Assembly: GCF_024459955.1 (NCBI RefSeq)
Contig: NZ_JANFXK010000001.1
Location: 451,742 to 515,741, forward strand
Length of the DNA: 64,000 nt
Direction: 5' to 3'
Origin: Anaerovorax odorimutans
GTDB taxonomy: Bacteria; Bacillota; Clostridia; Peptostreptococcales; Anaerovoracaceae
Shown one piece after another: positions 8,825-17,936 of this stretch (position 1 is the first letter of the stretch; every line of letters starts with the position of its first letter). The position numbers were made by a program, and so were the translations under genes. A model generated the notes under the pieces. It saw only the letters and a list, made by a program, of their open reading frames with translations, ran no database searches and was not told where the DNA came from.

Positions 8825-9757
8825 TCATGCCACCGTCTCCGCTTCACCGGGCAGGTGTACGGAAAAAACGGAGCCTTCGCCCACGCGTGAAGAAGCATCG
8901 ACGAAGCCTTTCTGATTCTCAACAATTTTTTGGGTTAAAAACAGCCCGATGCCCACCCCTTCCGTTTCGTGGACATCAGCCTCCCGGTAAAAGCGTTGGA
9001 ACACTTGGTTCAAATGGTCGGGAGGGATTCCCTTTCCGGTATCACTTACGGAGATTTTAACAAAGAAATCCGTCCTGGAAACGTCGATGCGAACGCGGCC
9101 GCCCTCCGGCGTATATTTTACTGCGTTGTCCAAAAGGTTGAACACTGCTTCCAGCGTCCATTTATAGTCGCACACGGCCCGGATGTCCTCACCGCAATCC
9201 GCAGCGATACGGATCCCCTTGCTCTCCGCTTTCAGCGCGATATCACATACGGCCTGCTGGATCAGGGGGTAGATCCGTTCCGTTTTCGGAGATACTTCTA
9301 TGATCCCCGTTTCCAGACGCGACAGCTTAATCAGGCTCTGCATCAGGGAATCCAGCTTTTCCACCTGACTGTCCGCGGCCTGCAGGAATTCCTTTTGCTT
9401 TTCTTCCGACAGCTCCCGGTTCATCATGATCTGATGGTACATCCGCACATTGGCCATGGGCGTCTTAATCTGGTGGGAGATATCGGAAACGATCTCCTGA
9501 ATTTCCTTTTTTTCCTCTTGACTCTGCCTGCTCCGCTCTCTCAGGATTTCGTAGAGCTGCCGCAGCTTTAGCTGGATTTTTGCCGTCAGCGTCTCATTTT
9601 CCTCGTCAAAAACGATTTCCTCTTTGCCGCTGATCATTTCTTCCAGGCTTTTTATCACCTGTGAGGTATATGTGACCAGCTGTCTGCGCATCCAGAAGAT
9701 GGCCGCGATATCCGCGATCAAAAGAAGAATGGCTGCTGCCAGTAAGAATTTCTCCAT
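8825..9757 (-). CDS. Sensor histidine kinase
   Basis: 310 residues with a single N-terminal membrane helix (about 4-22) and no sizeable extracellular domain, so it probably senses within the membrane or through a partner such as the neighbouring transporter. DHp box SDISHQIKTP has the phospho-accepting His95; N box NLLDNAVKY begins near 207; G1 box DTGKGIP begins at 239; and G2 GVGIGLFL lies at about 267-274. The ATG directly follows the regulator stop codon (TAA-ATG). The gene arrangement regulator-kinase-ATPase-FtsX permease is common for antimicrobial-peptide resistance modules in Firmicutes. Confidence 0.92.
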   Translation of the reverse strand: MEKFLLAAAILLLIADIAAIFWMRRQLVTYTSQVIKSLEEMISGKEEIVFDEENETLTAKIQLKLRQLYEILRERSRQSQEEKKEIQEIVSDISHQIKTPMANVRMYHQIMMNRELSEEKQKEFLQAADSQVEKLDSLMQSLIKLSRLETGIIEVSPKTERIYPLIQQAVCDIALKAESKGIRIAADCGEDIRAVCDYKWTLEAVFNLLDNAVKYTPEGGRVRIDVSRTDFFVKISVSDTGKGIPPDHLNQVFQRFYREADVHETEGVGIGLFLTQKIVENQKGFVDASSRVGEGSVFSVHLPGEAETVA

Positions 9758-10438
9758 TTACAGGCCGCCTCCCTTCCACTGATATCCCATGCCGTACATG
9801 GTCTTGATGTACAGATGATCCGGGTCCTCGATCTTTCGCCGAAGCCGGTTGATGTTTACCGCCACCACATGCTCATCGACGAAATTCCCTTCACTGTCCC
9901 ATATCTTTTCCAGAAGGATCTGTTTTGTCAAGACTCTGCCCTTATTGGCAATCAAAAGGTTGAGTATTTTAAATTCGGTAGGTGTCAGGGACAAAGTCCT
10001 GCCATCCTTTTTCAGAACCATCTGTCCGAAATCGATCATCAGATACCCGTCATTATAACGGGCGTCTCTGTCTTTGGCAGCGTTTTTCCGCAGGGCCACC
10101 TGTATCCGCTTGTGGAGGACCGCCATGTTAAAGGGTTTGGTGATGTAATCATCGGCGCCGCATTCAAAACCTTTCAGCTCGTCCTCGTCCATATCGCGGG
10201 CAGTGAGGAAAATGATCGGGATATCGGTTTCCGCTTTCACGCCTCTGCAAAAATCATAGCCCTCCCCGTCGGGAAGGTTCACGTCCAACAGGATCAGATC
10301 CACCTGCTTTGCCTCCAGTATCTCCATTCCCTCCGCCAGACAGCCGGCCGGATACACTTTATAGTTCTCCGCTTCCAGATCATAAGTAAGCCCCATATTC
10401 AGCGCTTTGTCATCTTCAATTAATAGTATTTTTTCCAT
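9758..10438 (-). CDS. Response regulator, OmpR/PhoB family
   Basis: 226 residues. The receiver domain has an acidic pocket at E8/D9/D10, phospho-acceptor Asp52 (LLDVNLPDG), Thr79 and Lys101 (TKPF). A winged-helix DNA-binding domain (about 130-224) includes the LTPTEFKILNLL and INRLRRKI signatures. ATG 10438 has AAAGGA upstream and starts at the conserved MEKILLIEDD; a longer frame would extend into the terminator of nhaA. It should switch on the adjacent exporter on a signal from the kinase. Confidence 0.93.
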   Translation of the reverse strand: MEKILLIEDDKALNMGLTYDLEAENYKVYPAGCLAEGMEILEAKQVDLILLDVNLPDGEGYDFCRGVKAETDIPIIFLTARDMDEDELKGFECGADDYITKPFNMAVLHKRIQVALRKNAAKDRDARYNDGYLMIDFGQMVLKKDGRTLSLTPTEFKILNLLIANKGRVLTKQILLEKIWDSEGNFVDEHVVAVNINRLRRKIEDPDHLYIKTMYGMGYQWKGGGL

Positions 10439-10490
10439 AGGTCCGTGTCGTCCTTTATCTGTTAAAAAGCTCTCTTTCCTGCCAGTGATG

Positions 10491-10526
10491 ATTATAACAA
10501 AAAAGAGGGGGATTGTCTCCCCCTGG
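10491..10526 (-). terminator. Terminator of nhaA overlapping a possible promoter of the regulator gene
   Basis: AGGGGG (10506-10511) and CCCCCT (10519-10524) enclose a 7-base loop and are followed on the minus strand by a T-rich run. TATAAT at 10496-10491, with a weak GAGACA 17 bases upstream inside the hairpin, may be the promoter of the two-component system. The terminator is clear; the promoter is tentative. Confidence 0.7.
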
Positions 10527-10539
10527 ATCAGGCTTGCTT

Positions 10540-11757
10540 TTATGTATTGGGATTGGGCACGCTTCCCTTGCAGGGTCCCCGCAGAACCGGTTCTGCCGCC
10601 CATCTGCCGATTTTGAAGATCCGGGCCGCGATGGTGGCCGGCACAGCAGTCAAGAGGCTTAAAAGAGCGCCCATCTTCGCGGCGTCTGTCAGTCTGGAAT
10701 CTGTAAAGGCGTTTTCAGATACGAACAGAGCTACAGTCAGTCCAATGCCGCTTATGAACCCCACTGCCGCCACATCTTTAAAATTCATCCCCTCTGGAAG
10801 GGATGCCTTGAATTTCACCGCCAGCCAGCTAAACAGCAGAACTCCGCCGCTCTTGCCGATAAGGAAGGCCAAAAAGATAATCAGGCTGAGGGAGGAAAGG
10901 CTGCCCAGCTCTACTCCCGCATTGGTGAAGCCGAAGAAAAAGAGACCGTAGTCCACCGCCGCCCCAATCCGGTGTTCAAAGGTATGCAGGGCGGATTTTC
11001 CATAGGTATGGTCCGGGCCGTGTTCATCGTTCTGCGGTATGCTCTTTCCTGTTCTCGGCAGGAAGGGGATGATGAATACCAGAGCCAGCGCCGGGTGAAC
11101 GCCCGCATGATACATGCCCATCCAGCTCACACTGCCGCATAGGAGGATATACGGTTCAAAATACCGAACACGGAGCTTTCGCAGGCCCCATGCCAGAATC
11201 ATGGCGGCCAGGACCAGAAGCAGCCAAACCGGCTGCACGGTGCTCCCGGGCTCGGGATAGAAGACCGCGATGATTGCCAGGCCCACCGCATCGTCAGCCA
11301 CTGCTAAGAGCAGCAGGAAGTTGACTGCCGGGTGAAGGGTGCCGAAGATCAGTCTGGCCACCAGCCAGGCCAGGGCAATATCCGTTGCCGTGCAGATTCC
11401 CCAGCCGTTGGTATAGCTGCTGTCCCCGGCTACCCAGTTGATTATCAGAAAAACGGCCGCCGGAAAAATCACTCCGCCCGCCGTGGCCATCAGAGGCGCG
11501 ACCGCCTTTTTCAGCGGGTTGAGAGAACCGCCCTTGGAAAGACTGTTGACAATCTCTACTCCCGCGATGGCAAAGAAAAACACCATGAAGATATCATTTA
11601 CCAGCCAGTGGAGACTGATGGTCTCTCCAAAAAACGGCGCATGAATCACATGGTGATACATATTCGGAAACAAATTGGCGCCAGCCATGGCGCACACTAC
11701 CCCCAGAATCAGGGGAATTGAAAATTCTCTGCATATTCTGTTCAGGTTTTTCAGCAT
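10540..11757 (-). CDS. nhaA: Na+/H+ antiporter NhaA
   Basis: 405 residues with about twelve membrane spans. The NhaA core is present: TATDIALA (Asp126) and AVADDAVGL (Asp155/Asp156), matching the ion-binding Asp133 and Asp163-Asp164 of the E. coli protein. It exchanges internal Na+ for protons at the cytoplasmic membrane, giving sodium and alkali tolerance. GGGAGG lies about 14 bases before ATG 11757, which is long. It has its own promoter, a short leader with a GAAA-capped hairpin, and its own terminator. Confidence 0.93.
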   Translation of the reverse strand: MLKNLNRICREFSIPLILGVVCAMAGANLFPNMYHHVIHAPFFGETISLHWLVNDIFMVFFFAIAGVEIVNSLSKGGSLNPLKKAVAPLMATAGGVIFPAAVFLIINWVAGDSSYTNGWGICTATDIALAWLVARLIFGTLHPAVNFLLLLAVADDAVGLAIIAVFYPEPGSTVQPVWLLLVLAAMILAWGLRKLRVRYFEPYILLCGSVSWMGMYHAGVHPALALVFIIPFLPRTGKSIPQNDEHGPDHTYGKSALHTFEHRIGAAVDYGLFFFGFTNAGVELGSLSSLSLIIFLAFLIGKSGGVLLFSWLAVKFKASLPEGMNFKDVAAVGFISGIGLTVALFVSENAFTDSRLTDAAKMGALLSLLTAVPATIAARIFKIGRWAAEPVLRGPCKGSVPNPNT

Positions 11758-11780
11758 TGTTTAAATTATTACCTCCCTTG

Positions 11781-11850
11781 GATGTGCTTTCGCACATTAA
11801 AGTATCGACTTGTAGTATACATTATACAGGGAGGCGGCTCGTCTTGTCAA
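11781..11850 (-). promoter_or_regulatory. nhaA promoter and leader hairpin
   Basis: TTGACA (11850-11845), 18-base spacer, TATAAT (11826-11821). The short leader contains ATGTGC-GAAA-GCACAT (about 11781-11798) just before the ribosome site. Lithium and sodium riboswitch classes (nhaA-I, DUF1646) are known upstream of such antiporters, but I cannot recognise either class here. Confidence 0.65.
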
Positions 11851-11889
11851 TAATTGATTATTCAGAATTTATTGTACATTTTAAAAAAA

Positions 11890-12010
11890 GACATAGGGGG
11901 CGTGTATCTTCCATGGCGGTTTTTAGCTTTTTCAGCATTTCCTCTTTGTTCCATTCAGGCGATAGGACCTTTTGGGAAGCGGAACGGTATACGAGCGGCT
12001 CTGCGGCGCT
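11890..12010 (-). pseudogene. Remnant of a second amidase gene
   Basis: Read on the minus strand, the segment encodes VYRSASQKVLSPEWNKEEM followed by LKKLKTAMED. It matches the intact amidase at 13149-14684 (VYSSASQKDVSPEWNKEEM ... LKKLKASVED). The 17 residues between two EEM motifs of the intact gene are missing. The DNA shows why: the 9-base direct repeat CATTTCCTC occurs at both ends of the missing piece. The divergence is too great for a fresh duplication, so it is probably the relic of a paralogue. It ends about 15 bases from the broken DinD-like gene. Confidence 0.75.
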
Positions 12011-12023
12011 CTAAAAGATGACA

Positions 12024-12934
12024 TCAATCCTTTTTTTCGCCGGCGTTTCCGGCCTGCTCCGTGTTCTCCGGCAATGCCGCCGAGTCCTCTACAATATCGG
12101 TGATAAGCTGCCGGAAGTCTGCCGCGTTCTTCGCTGTGATGACCGGCCACCTGTTTCCGCTTCAAGGGCTTGCCGGGCAACTCCAGCGACCCTGCCGCCG
12201 CGCCGTGCGACCTTTTGGCTGTCAGAAAAACCCTCCGGCTGCTCCTCTTTGGATATACCCGTTGTGGATGCTTCCGCAAGCATCGTCAGCACAAGCTCCA
12301 AGTCACTCATATTGTCCCGCAAATTTTCCTTTTTCAAGCCTTTCAGACGCTTGTATTGCCCGGTACTCATGCCAGCCCACGCACGGGTGATCTCGTCGGT
12401 GAGGATGGCATATTCCTTGCCTTTCTCCACGCCGCGTTTCTGCCATTCGTCGGTCAGCTCGTTTCGGATGCGGATTGCTAAAAGCCGCTGATGTACCCAT
12501 TCTTCCGTATACCCTTTTTTCAAATAGGTTTCAAGGGCGCGGTCTATGGCCTGTTCGGGATCAATCGTTTCCTCGATGCGCTCCCTGCCGACCCTTGCTA
12601 ACTAAACCTTGAACGGCTCCGCTTTGGGCGACGGGATAGACTGAACGATGCGCAAAAGCTGTTCAGTGTCGGCAACATCCGTCAAACGCTTTTTGCCGTC
12701 CGTCGCGGTCATTTTCAACTGCTGACAATTTGTCAGCAGTTGATCCGCGCCTTCTTCTTTTAGCCGCTGTTTTAGCTTTGCCCAATAATTGCTTGCCCCT
12801 CGCTGCGTGGGCTGATCTGTCAAGACGGCAATGACATCAACGACGGAAAAATACCATTCTTCTTTGTCCGCATCCCATGCCGTACGGATTTTCTTATCTT
12901 CAAAAAGCTGGATGTTGTCTTTCAGCTCTCCCAT
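12024..12934 (-). pseudogene. DinD/BRO-N family gene, broken by a stop and a frameshift
   Basis: The N-terminal part (12602-12934, GAGAGG before ATG) is a BRO-N/DinD-like DNA-damage-inducible or antirepressor-type domain, with motifs YFSVVDVIAVLTD and SNYWAKLK. Its frame stops at TAG 12604-12602, where the family has Trp (FKV-W-LARVGRERIEE). The same frame continues into the C-terminal part (YLKKGYTEEWVHQRL...). Near 12150 a one-base deletion shifts the frame: after EAETG the true tail PVITAKNAADF continues in another frame to a TGA at 12024. Two independent lesions argue for a dead gene rather than programmed recoding. Such genes are often phage- or island-borne. Confidence 0.82.
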
Positions 12935-12950
12935 GCTATGTACCTCTCTT

Positions 12951-13055
12951 TCAACTGTGCGGTTTTTGCTTGAACTTCGTTCCCGTCAAGTCCTCAAATG
13001 CCCTATCCTCGCAGTCACAGCCAATTAACTGTCCACCGCAGACCGGGCATTGCAT
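12951..13055 (-). CDS. Small zinc-ribbon-like peptide, 34 residues
   Basis: An ATG at 13055 opens a short frame beginning MQCPVCGGQLIGCDCED, with CxxC and CxC pairs as in small zinc ribbons, and ending 16 bases before the DinD-like start. No strong ribosome site is visible, so it may be a remnant or part of the same mobile module as the DinD-like gene. Unrecognised family. Confidence 0.35.
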   Translation of the reverse strand: MQCPVCGGQLIGCDCEDRAFEDLTGTKFKQKPHS

Positions 13056-13148
13056 TCAGATAATAATAGTTCTCTCTTATTCCACTATACATAGATCCTG
13101 TCACACATAATTATAATACAGGTAATCATATTTTGACACCCCTTGCAT

Positions 13149-14684
13149 CTAAGGCTGTTCTCTGCCCCCGGTGTTCGCTTCAAAGCTGTATCCGAGATTC
13201 AGCAGCTTTTCATCCTCGCCGTGCCGCGTTACAAAGGTAGCTCCCTGAGGCACCCCTTTCCCGTCCTTCCCAAAGGGTACGGTCAGCTCCGGATATCCCG
13301 CAGCTGCCGGAGCAGATGAGCCGGAACTGCCCAGAAATACCAACCCGTCCAGTCGATTTTCATCAAAGAGTGCGGCAAGAACGGAGTCGGCGTTCTTAAT
13401 AGCTGTCTCAATGGGTTTTAAATCCGCTTCCTTTCTTTCATTGGCTTCTTCCAGAAGGTCCTGCCCGTATTTGCACCTTCTGTCCGGGTCTTCCTTATTG
13501 AACGCAATCAGATCATCCAGCTTTTTAATTGGCAGGTTGTAGGTTTGGGCAAAGTCTTCAAAATCTTTTTTGAACGAAAACTTGATGTTGGTGAAAACGT
13601 CTATATCCTTTTCATCTATGGCAACCTCTGTCACACGGGCGCCCATATCCTCCACGGAGGCTTTCAGCTTTTTCAGCATTTCCTCGTCGCTGTATTCATA
13701 TTTTACCAGGCCGATATGCTTGCCCTTCATTTCCTCTTTGTTCCATTCAGGCGATACGTCCTTTTGGGAAGCGGAACTGTATACGAGCGCGGCGTCCTGA
13801 ACGGTTCTGGCGATCGGCCCCGGCGTATCGATCTCTTTGATGAGGGGCAGGATGCCTTCCGCGGAAATATGTCCTCTGGTAGGCTTGAACCCTACGACGG
13901 AATTGGCGGATGAAGGGGCCACAATGGAACCGTCGGTCTCCGTACCGATGGAAACAGGAACCAGATTGGCCGTTACCGCAACCGCGCTGCCGCTGCTGGA
14001 ACCCGACGGGGAAATTTTCAGAGGGTCAAAGGGGTTGACGGTCTGCCCCTTTCTTCCGCTGTATCCTGCGGGCATTACGCTGGACATGTAGTTGGCGAAT
14101 TCACTGAGATTGTTTTTCCCCAGAATGATCGCGCCCTGGCTTTTAAGTTTTTTTACCAGCTCCGCGTCCTCTTTCGCTGTAAAATCAGCCAGAGCCGCGG
14201 CACCGGCGCTGGCAGGCATGTCGGCCGTGTTGATATTATCTTTTAGCATCACCGGAATACCAAGCAGCGGCAGGTCCCCGCTGTTTTCACCGGAGCCGGC
14301 CTGCTCATCCTGCCGCTTTGCCTCCTCCATGGCATGAGGATTTATGGATATGACGGAATTATATCCATGATGGGACTGATCCAGCGTTTTGATTCTGTAC
14401 AGGCAGATAGCCGTTATCTCCTGGCGGCTGAGTTCTCCTGCTTTTACCGCCTTCTGAATATCGGAAATGCTTTTCTCTACCACATAATGTTCTTTGTTCT
14501 TTATGAGGCTCTCCATATCCAGACCGCTCAGCTGCCGGTCTATCTCCGCGGTCACTTCCTTGCTGTCGTAGGATATCCATTCCTCTCCCGGAGGCGCCGC
14601 CATCCTGTAATACGCAAAGGCTCCTCCGCCAGCCAGCAAGACAGCAATAACAAGTCCAATAATCAGTTTTCTTTTCCCGCTCAT
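13149..14684 (-). CDS. Membrane-anchored amidase (amidase signature family)
   Basis: 511 residues from ATG 14684, which has AGGAGG upstream. An N-terminal hydrophobic segment (about 7-25) would anchor the enzyme outside or secrete it. The amidase signature core shows the Ser-cisSer-Lys triad: Lys148 in GIPVMLKDN, Ser229/230 in the glycine/serine loop SPSGSSSGS and nucleophile Ser253 in ETDGSIVAPS. The family hydrolyses carboxamides; the substrate cannot be read from sequence. It is not GatA, given the signal anchor and the absence of gatB/gatC. TATAAT at 14724-14719 may be its -10 box. A remnant of a related gene lies downstream. Confidence 0.87.
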   Translation of the reverse strand: MSGKRKLIIGLVIAVLLAGGGAFAYYRMAAPPGEEWISYDSKEVTAEIDRQLSGLDMESLIKNKEHYVVEKSISDIQKAVKAGELSRQEITAICLYRIKTLDQSHHGYNSVISINPHAMEEAKRQDEQAGSGENSGDLPLLGIPVMLKDNINTADMPASAGAAALADFTAKEDAELVKKLKSQGAIILGKNNLSEFANYMSSVMPAGYSGRKGQTVNPFDPLKISPSGSSSGSAVAVTANLVPVSIGTETDGSIVAPSSANSVVGFKPTRGHISAEGILPLIKEIDTPGPIARTVQDAALVYSSASQKDVSPEWNKEEMKGKHIGLVKYEYSDEEMLKKLKASVEDMGARVTEVAIDEKDIDVFTNIKFSFKKDFEDFAQTYNLPIKKLDDLIAFNKEDPDRRCKYGQDLLEEANERKEADLKPIETAIKNADSVLAALFDENRLDGLVFLGSSGSSAPAAAGYPELTVPFGKDGKGVPQGATFVTRHGEDEKLLNLGYSFEANTGGREQP

Positions 14685-14801
14685 CCGCTTTCCTCCTATA
14701 TGTGTTGTTTCTATATAGATTATACCTTTTTTCCTTCCCTTAATACACCCCCTGGACAATCATAAAAATTGCCTGCGATGAGGGTGGTTTCCTGCATAAC
14801 G

Positions 14802-14836
14802 CAAAACCGCCGCAGAGACATCAAGTCGCTGCGGCG
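14802..14836 (-). terminator. Terminator of the epimerase operon
   Basis: CGCCGCAG (14808-14815) and CTGCGGCG (14829-14836) form a perfect 8-base stem, followed on the minus strand by GTTTTG. The U-run is short but the placement, right after the epimerase stop, fits. Confidence 0.6.
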
Positions 14837-14847
14837 ATCTGTTTCTT

Positions 14848-15939
14848 TTATTCGATTTCCGTCAGTCCCCTGACCCCGGTGATTCCCAGGCCCGGCGCTT
14901 CGGTCAGCGTAAACCAGGGAATTTCTTTTTCAAATCCGCCCATTACCGGATCTTCCGCCAGCAGGATTGCTGCGTCCAGATCTACTCGGGTAATGATTTT
15001 TTTTGCCGCTGCCAGATGGGCCGCGGCCGTAAGGCTGATCTTGCTTTCCACCATGCTGCCCAGCATACATTCCACGCCGTAGGTCTCGGCAATGGCTGCG
15101 ATTTTCAGGGCGTTGTAAATGCCTCCGCACTTCATCAGCTTGATGTTCAGAAGGTCCGCGGCCTGCATTTGCAAAAGATCCAAAGCATCGCGGGGTGAAA
15201 ACAGGCTTTCGTCTGCCATGATAACGGTATTCACATTATCTTTGACCCGCTTCAGGCCTTCAAAATCACGGGCCTTAACCGGCTGTTCCACCAGCTCGAT
15301 ATCCAGTCCCAGGTCCTCCAGTCTGGTGATGGTGCGGATGGCTTCATCCACTTCCCAGCCCTGATTGGCATCGAGACGGATTTTCATCTTATCTCCCACT
15401 GCCCGGCGGATGCAGGCCACCCGGCGTACATCTTTCTCCGAGTCGATTCCCACCTTTAGCTTGAGGGCGGAAAACCCCTGCTCTGCGGCTGCCACCGCAT
15501 CGGCCTCCATTTCTTCCGGCTCATTGATGCTGATGGTCAGGTCGGTCTCCACCTGATTTCCATAGCCGCCCAGATACTGGTACAGCGGTACGCCCAGGCG
15601 CTTTGAAGCCAGGTCATAGACAGCCATGTCGACAGCGGCCTTGGCGCTGAAATCCCGGTCAGTGGCCGTTTGCAGGGCATCCTGGATTTCTTCCAGATTT
15701 GCGATATCTTTGCCCAGAAGGGCCGGGCGGATGCTGCTGCGGATGGCCGCGATGGTCGATTCATTGGTATCGCCAGTGATGACCTTTGTCGGCGGCGCTT
15801 CTCCATAGCCGGTCTGCCCGTCATCCGTATGAATCAGCACCACGGTGTTCTCAGCTGTTTCCACCGTTCTGAGGGCTGTTTTAAACGGTTTTTTCAAGGG
15901 GATACTGATATGCTTCAGCTCGATTTCTTCAATCTTCAT
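14848..15939 (-). CDS. Dipeptide epimerase (enolase superfamily, L-Ala-D/L-Glu epimerase type)
   Basis: 363 residues. Enolase-superfamily muconate-lactonizing/epimerase layout: a capping domain to about residue 125, then the barrel with catalytic K160-x-K162 (ALKLKVG), metal ligands near Asp190 (RLDANQGW), Glu218 (VEQP) and Asp243 (MADES), and Lys267 on the opposite face (NIKLMKCGG). The two-lysine arrangement is that of L-Ala-D/L-Glu epimerase, which converts the murein dipeptide for catabolism. The gene is the last of a three-gene operon with an OPT transporter and a beta-lactamase-fold hydrolase, which supports peptide salvage. Other dipeptides remain possible. Confidence 0.87.
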   Translation of the reverse strand: MKIEEIELKHISIPLKKPFKTALRTVETAENTVVLIHTDDGQTGYGEAPPTKVITGDTNESTIAAIRSSIRPALLGKDIANLEEIQDALQTATDRDFSAKAAVDMAVYDLASKRLGVPLYQYLGGYGNQVETDLTISINEPEEMEADAVAAAEQGFSALKLKVGIDSEKDVRRVACIRRAVGDKMKIRLDANQGWEVDEAIRTITRLEDLGLDIELVEQPVKARDFEGLKRVKDNVNTVIMADESLFSPRDALDLLQMQAADLLNIKLMKCGGIYNALKIAAIAETYGVECMLGSMVESKISLTAAAHLAAAKKIITRVDLDAAILLAEDPVMGGFEKEIPWFTLTEAPGLGITGVRGLTEIE

Positions 15940-15954
15940 TTCTATCCTTTCCGG

Positions 15955-17910
15955 CTACATCTTCAAGTCTCTGCCTTCCAGCTTATCCTCATGTCTTTTG
16001 CTGAATACGATCCATGCGAAATATGCGATCAGTACGGCGTATCCCAGGAATCCGATCCAGGCGTTTTCCGTACCCGGAATCAGGTTGGTCATATCCACGC
16101 CTATGTACAGAAGGGCCGTTACAATTACGCCCATCAGAGCGTCACCTGCGATCAGGCCGGAAGCGTAAAGGGTTCCCTTTTCGATCTTCTTTGCTTTAAC
16201 ATCTTCTGGCTTCTTGCTCTTCTCTACGATGCCTCTGACAGCACCGCCTACCATCATCGCCGCACTCAGGTGGAACGGCAGGTACATGCCTACCGCAAAG
16301 GGCAGAACCGATCCTCCCATGAGCCATACGGCCACTGCGATGCCCATTCCCATGAGGATGAAGGCCCACGGCAGGTTTCCTGACATAACGCCCTCTGCGA
16401 TGGATTTCATCATGTTTGCATGAGGTGCCGGCAGCTTCTGTGATCCGATTCCGTATACGTCATTGAGCATGATGATGACAGCTCCCATAACAGCGGCGGA
16501 AGTCAGAATACCGATCATCTGTCCGTACTGCTGTTTTTTCGGGGTCGCGCCCAGCAGAAAGCCGGTTTTCAGGTCCTGCGCCATGTCTCCGCTGACACCG
16601 ATGGAAATGCAGATGACAGATCCTACTACAATTGTGGCGATGATACCGCTGGTGCCGTTGAAGCCCATAATGCGGAACAATACTGCCGTTACCAGCAGGC
16701 CGCCAATGGTCATGGCTACGATCGGGTTGGATGAGCTGCCCACATAGCCGACCAGATGGGCGGAAACGGCAACAAAGATAAATCCGAAGATCAGCACCAT
16801 GATGGCTCCCACGCTTCCGGCCGCCACGCTGGGGAATACCGGAAGGAAGGCGATGATCGCCAGTAAAACGATAACCCCGATCAGAAGAACTTTCTTGGGG
16901 ATGTTCTTCTCCGTACGCTTTACTTCGTCGTCTTTCATCTTATATGCGGCGAAGGTTCCTTTGAAGGATTTTACGATAATCGGCAGGGCGCTGAACAGGC
17001 TGATGAATCCGCCCATGGTAACGGCTCCGATACCGATGTATTTGATGTAGTTGGTCCAGATGGCCCAAATGTCCATGTCGGCAATGGGAATATCCCCGGG
17101 CGCCACGATCAGTCCAGGGGCCATGGAACCGATGAAATAGATCAGCGGCATGATTACTACCCAGCCGATAACCGCACCGGCCAGTGACATGGCGCAGATT
17201 CTCGGTCCTACCAGGAATCCTGCTCCCAGAAGAGAAGGCAGGAAGTCCATGCCCACAGCTCCGCCTTTGAGGTATCCTTTCAGCGGCAGGTCGATGGTGG
17301 CCGGGAACAGGGCAATTCCGTCGGTGATGAACTTGAACAGGCCGCCGATGCCCAGAGCCTTGAGCAGCATCTTGGCATTATTGCCGCCCTCATGTCCTGC
17401 GGCAACTACTTCCGCGCAGGCGGTACCTTCCGGATACGGCAGGCTTCCGTGCTCGTCCTTGATGAGGAACTTGCGCAGCGGCACCATCAGAAGACAGCCT
17501 AACAGTCCCCCGATCGCCGCAATTACAAATACGGTAACGATTTTAACATCAATATTAAGCAATAATAGCGCCGGCAGTGTAAATGCCACTCCCGCAGCAA
17601 GCGCTTCTCCCGAAGAGCCTACTGTCTGTACGATATTGTTTTCCAGAATCGTACTGTTTTTAAAACCTCCCTTTAATACGGCAAGTCCGATTACGGCTGC
17701 CGGAATAGAGGCGCAGATGGTCATACCGATCTGCAGGGCCAGATACGCATTGGCAGCACCGAAGATAATGGACAGAACGCATCCGATGACCACGGCTCTG
17801 ACGGTAAATTCCTTGATATTGGCCGATGGCGCAACATAAGGTTCATACTCTTCTCCGCTGACCTTGGCGGTAAATCCGCCCTTTGTCGCTTTTGGGTTTT
17901 TCCCTTCCAT
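15955..17910 (-). CDS. Oligopeptide transporter, OPT family
   Basis: 651 residues with some fifteen membrane spans. The N-terminal block ending YVAPSANIKEFTVRAVVIG and the GEALAAGVAFTLPAL segment are typical of the prokaryotic OPT branch. OPT proteins import small peptides by proton symport (or metal chelates in some branches). A perfect AAGGAGG precedes the ATG. The dipeptide epimerase starts 15 bases downstream, so dipeptide uptake followed by epimerisation is the natural reading. Confidence 0.9.
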   Translation of the reverse strand: MEGKNPKATKGGFTAKVSGEEYEPYVAPSANIKEFTVRAVVIGCVLSIIFGAANAYLALQIGMTICASIPAAVIGLAVLKGGFKNSTILENNIVQTVGSSGEALAAGVAFTLPALLLLNIDVKIVTVFVIAAIGGLLGCLLMVPLRKFLIKDEHGSLPYPEGTACAEVVAAGHEGGNNAKMLLKALGIGGLFKFITDGIALFPATIDLPLKGYLKGGAVGMDFLPSLLGAGFLVGPRICAMSLAGAVIGWVVIMPLIYFIGSMAPGLIVAPGDIPIADMDIWAIWTNYIKYIGIGAVTMGGFISLFSALPIIVKSFKGTFAAYKMKDDEVKRTEKNIPKKVLLIGVIVLLAIIAFLPVFPSVAAGSVGAIMVLIFGFIFVAVSAHLVGYVGSSSNPIVAMTIGGLLVTAVLFRIMGFNGTSGIIATIVVGSVICISIGVSGDMAQDLKTGFLLGATPKKQQYGQMIGILTSAAVMGAVIIMLNDVYGIGSQKLPAPHANMMKSIAEGVMSGNLPWAFILMGMGIAVAVWLMGGSVLPFAVGMYLPFHLSAAMMVGGAVRGIVEKSKKPEDVKAKKIEKGTLYASGLIAGDALMGVIVTALLYIGVDMTNLIPGTENAWIGFLGYAVLIAYFAWIVFSKRHEDKLEGRDLKM

Positions 17911-17936
17911 GAGTTTTCACTCCTCCTTTTCTGTTA

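Noticed and set aside
12018..12491. 157-residue frame on the plus strand
   Set aside because: Shadow of the DinD-like pseudogene, whose three segments match a known family on the minus strand.
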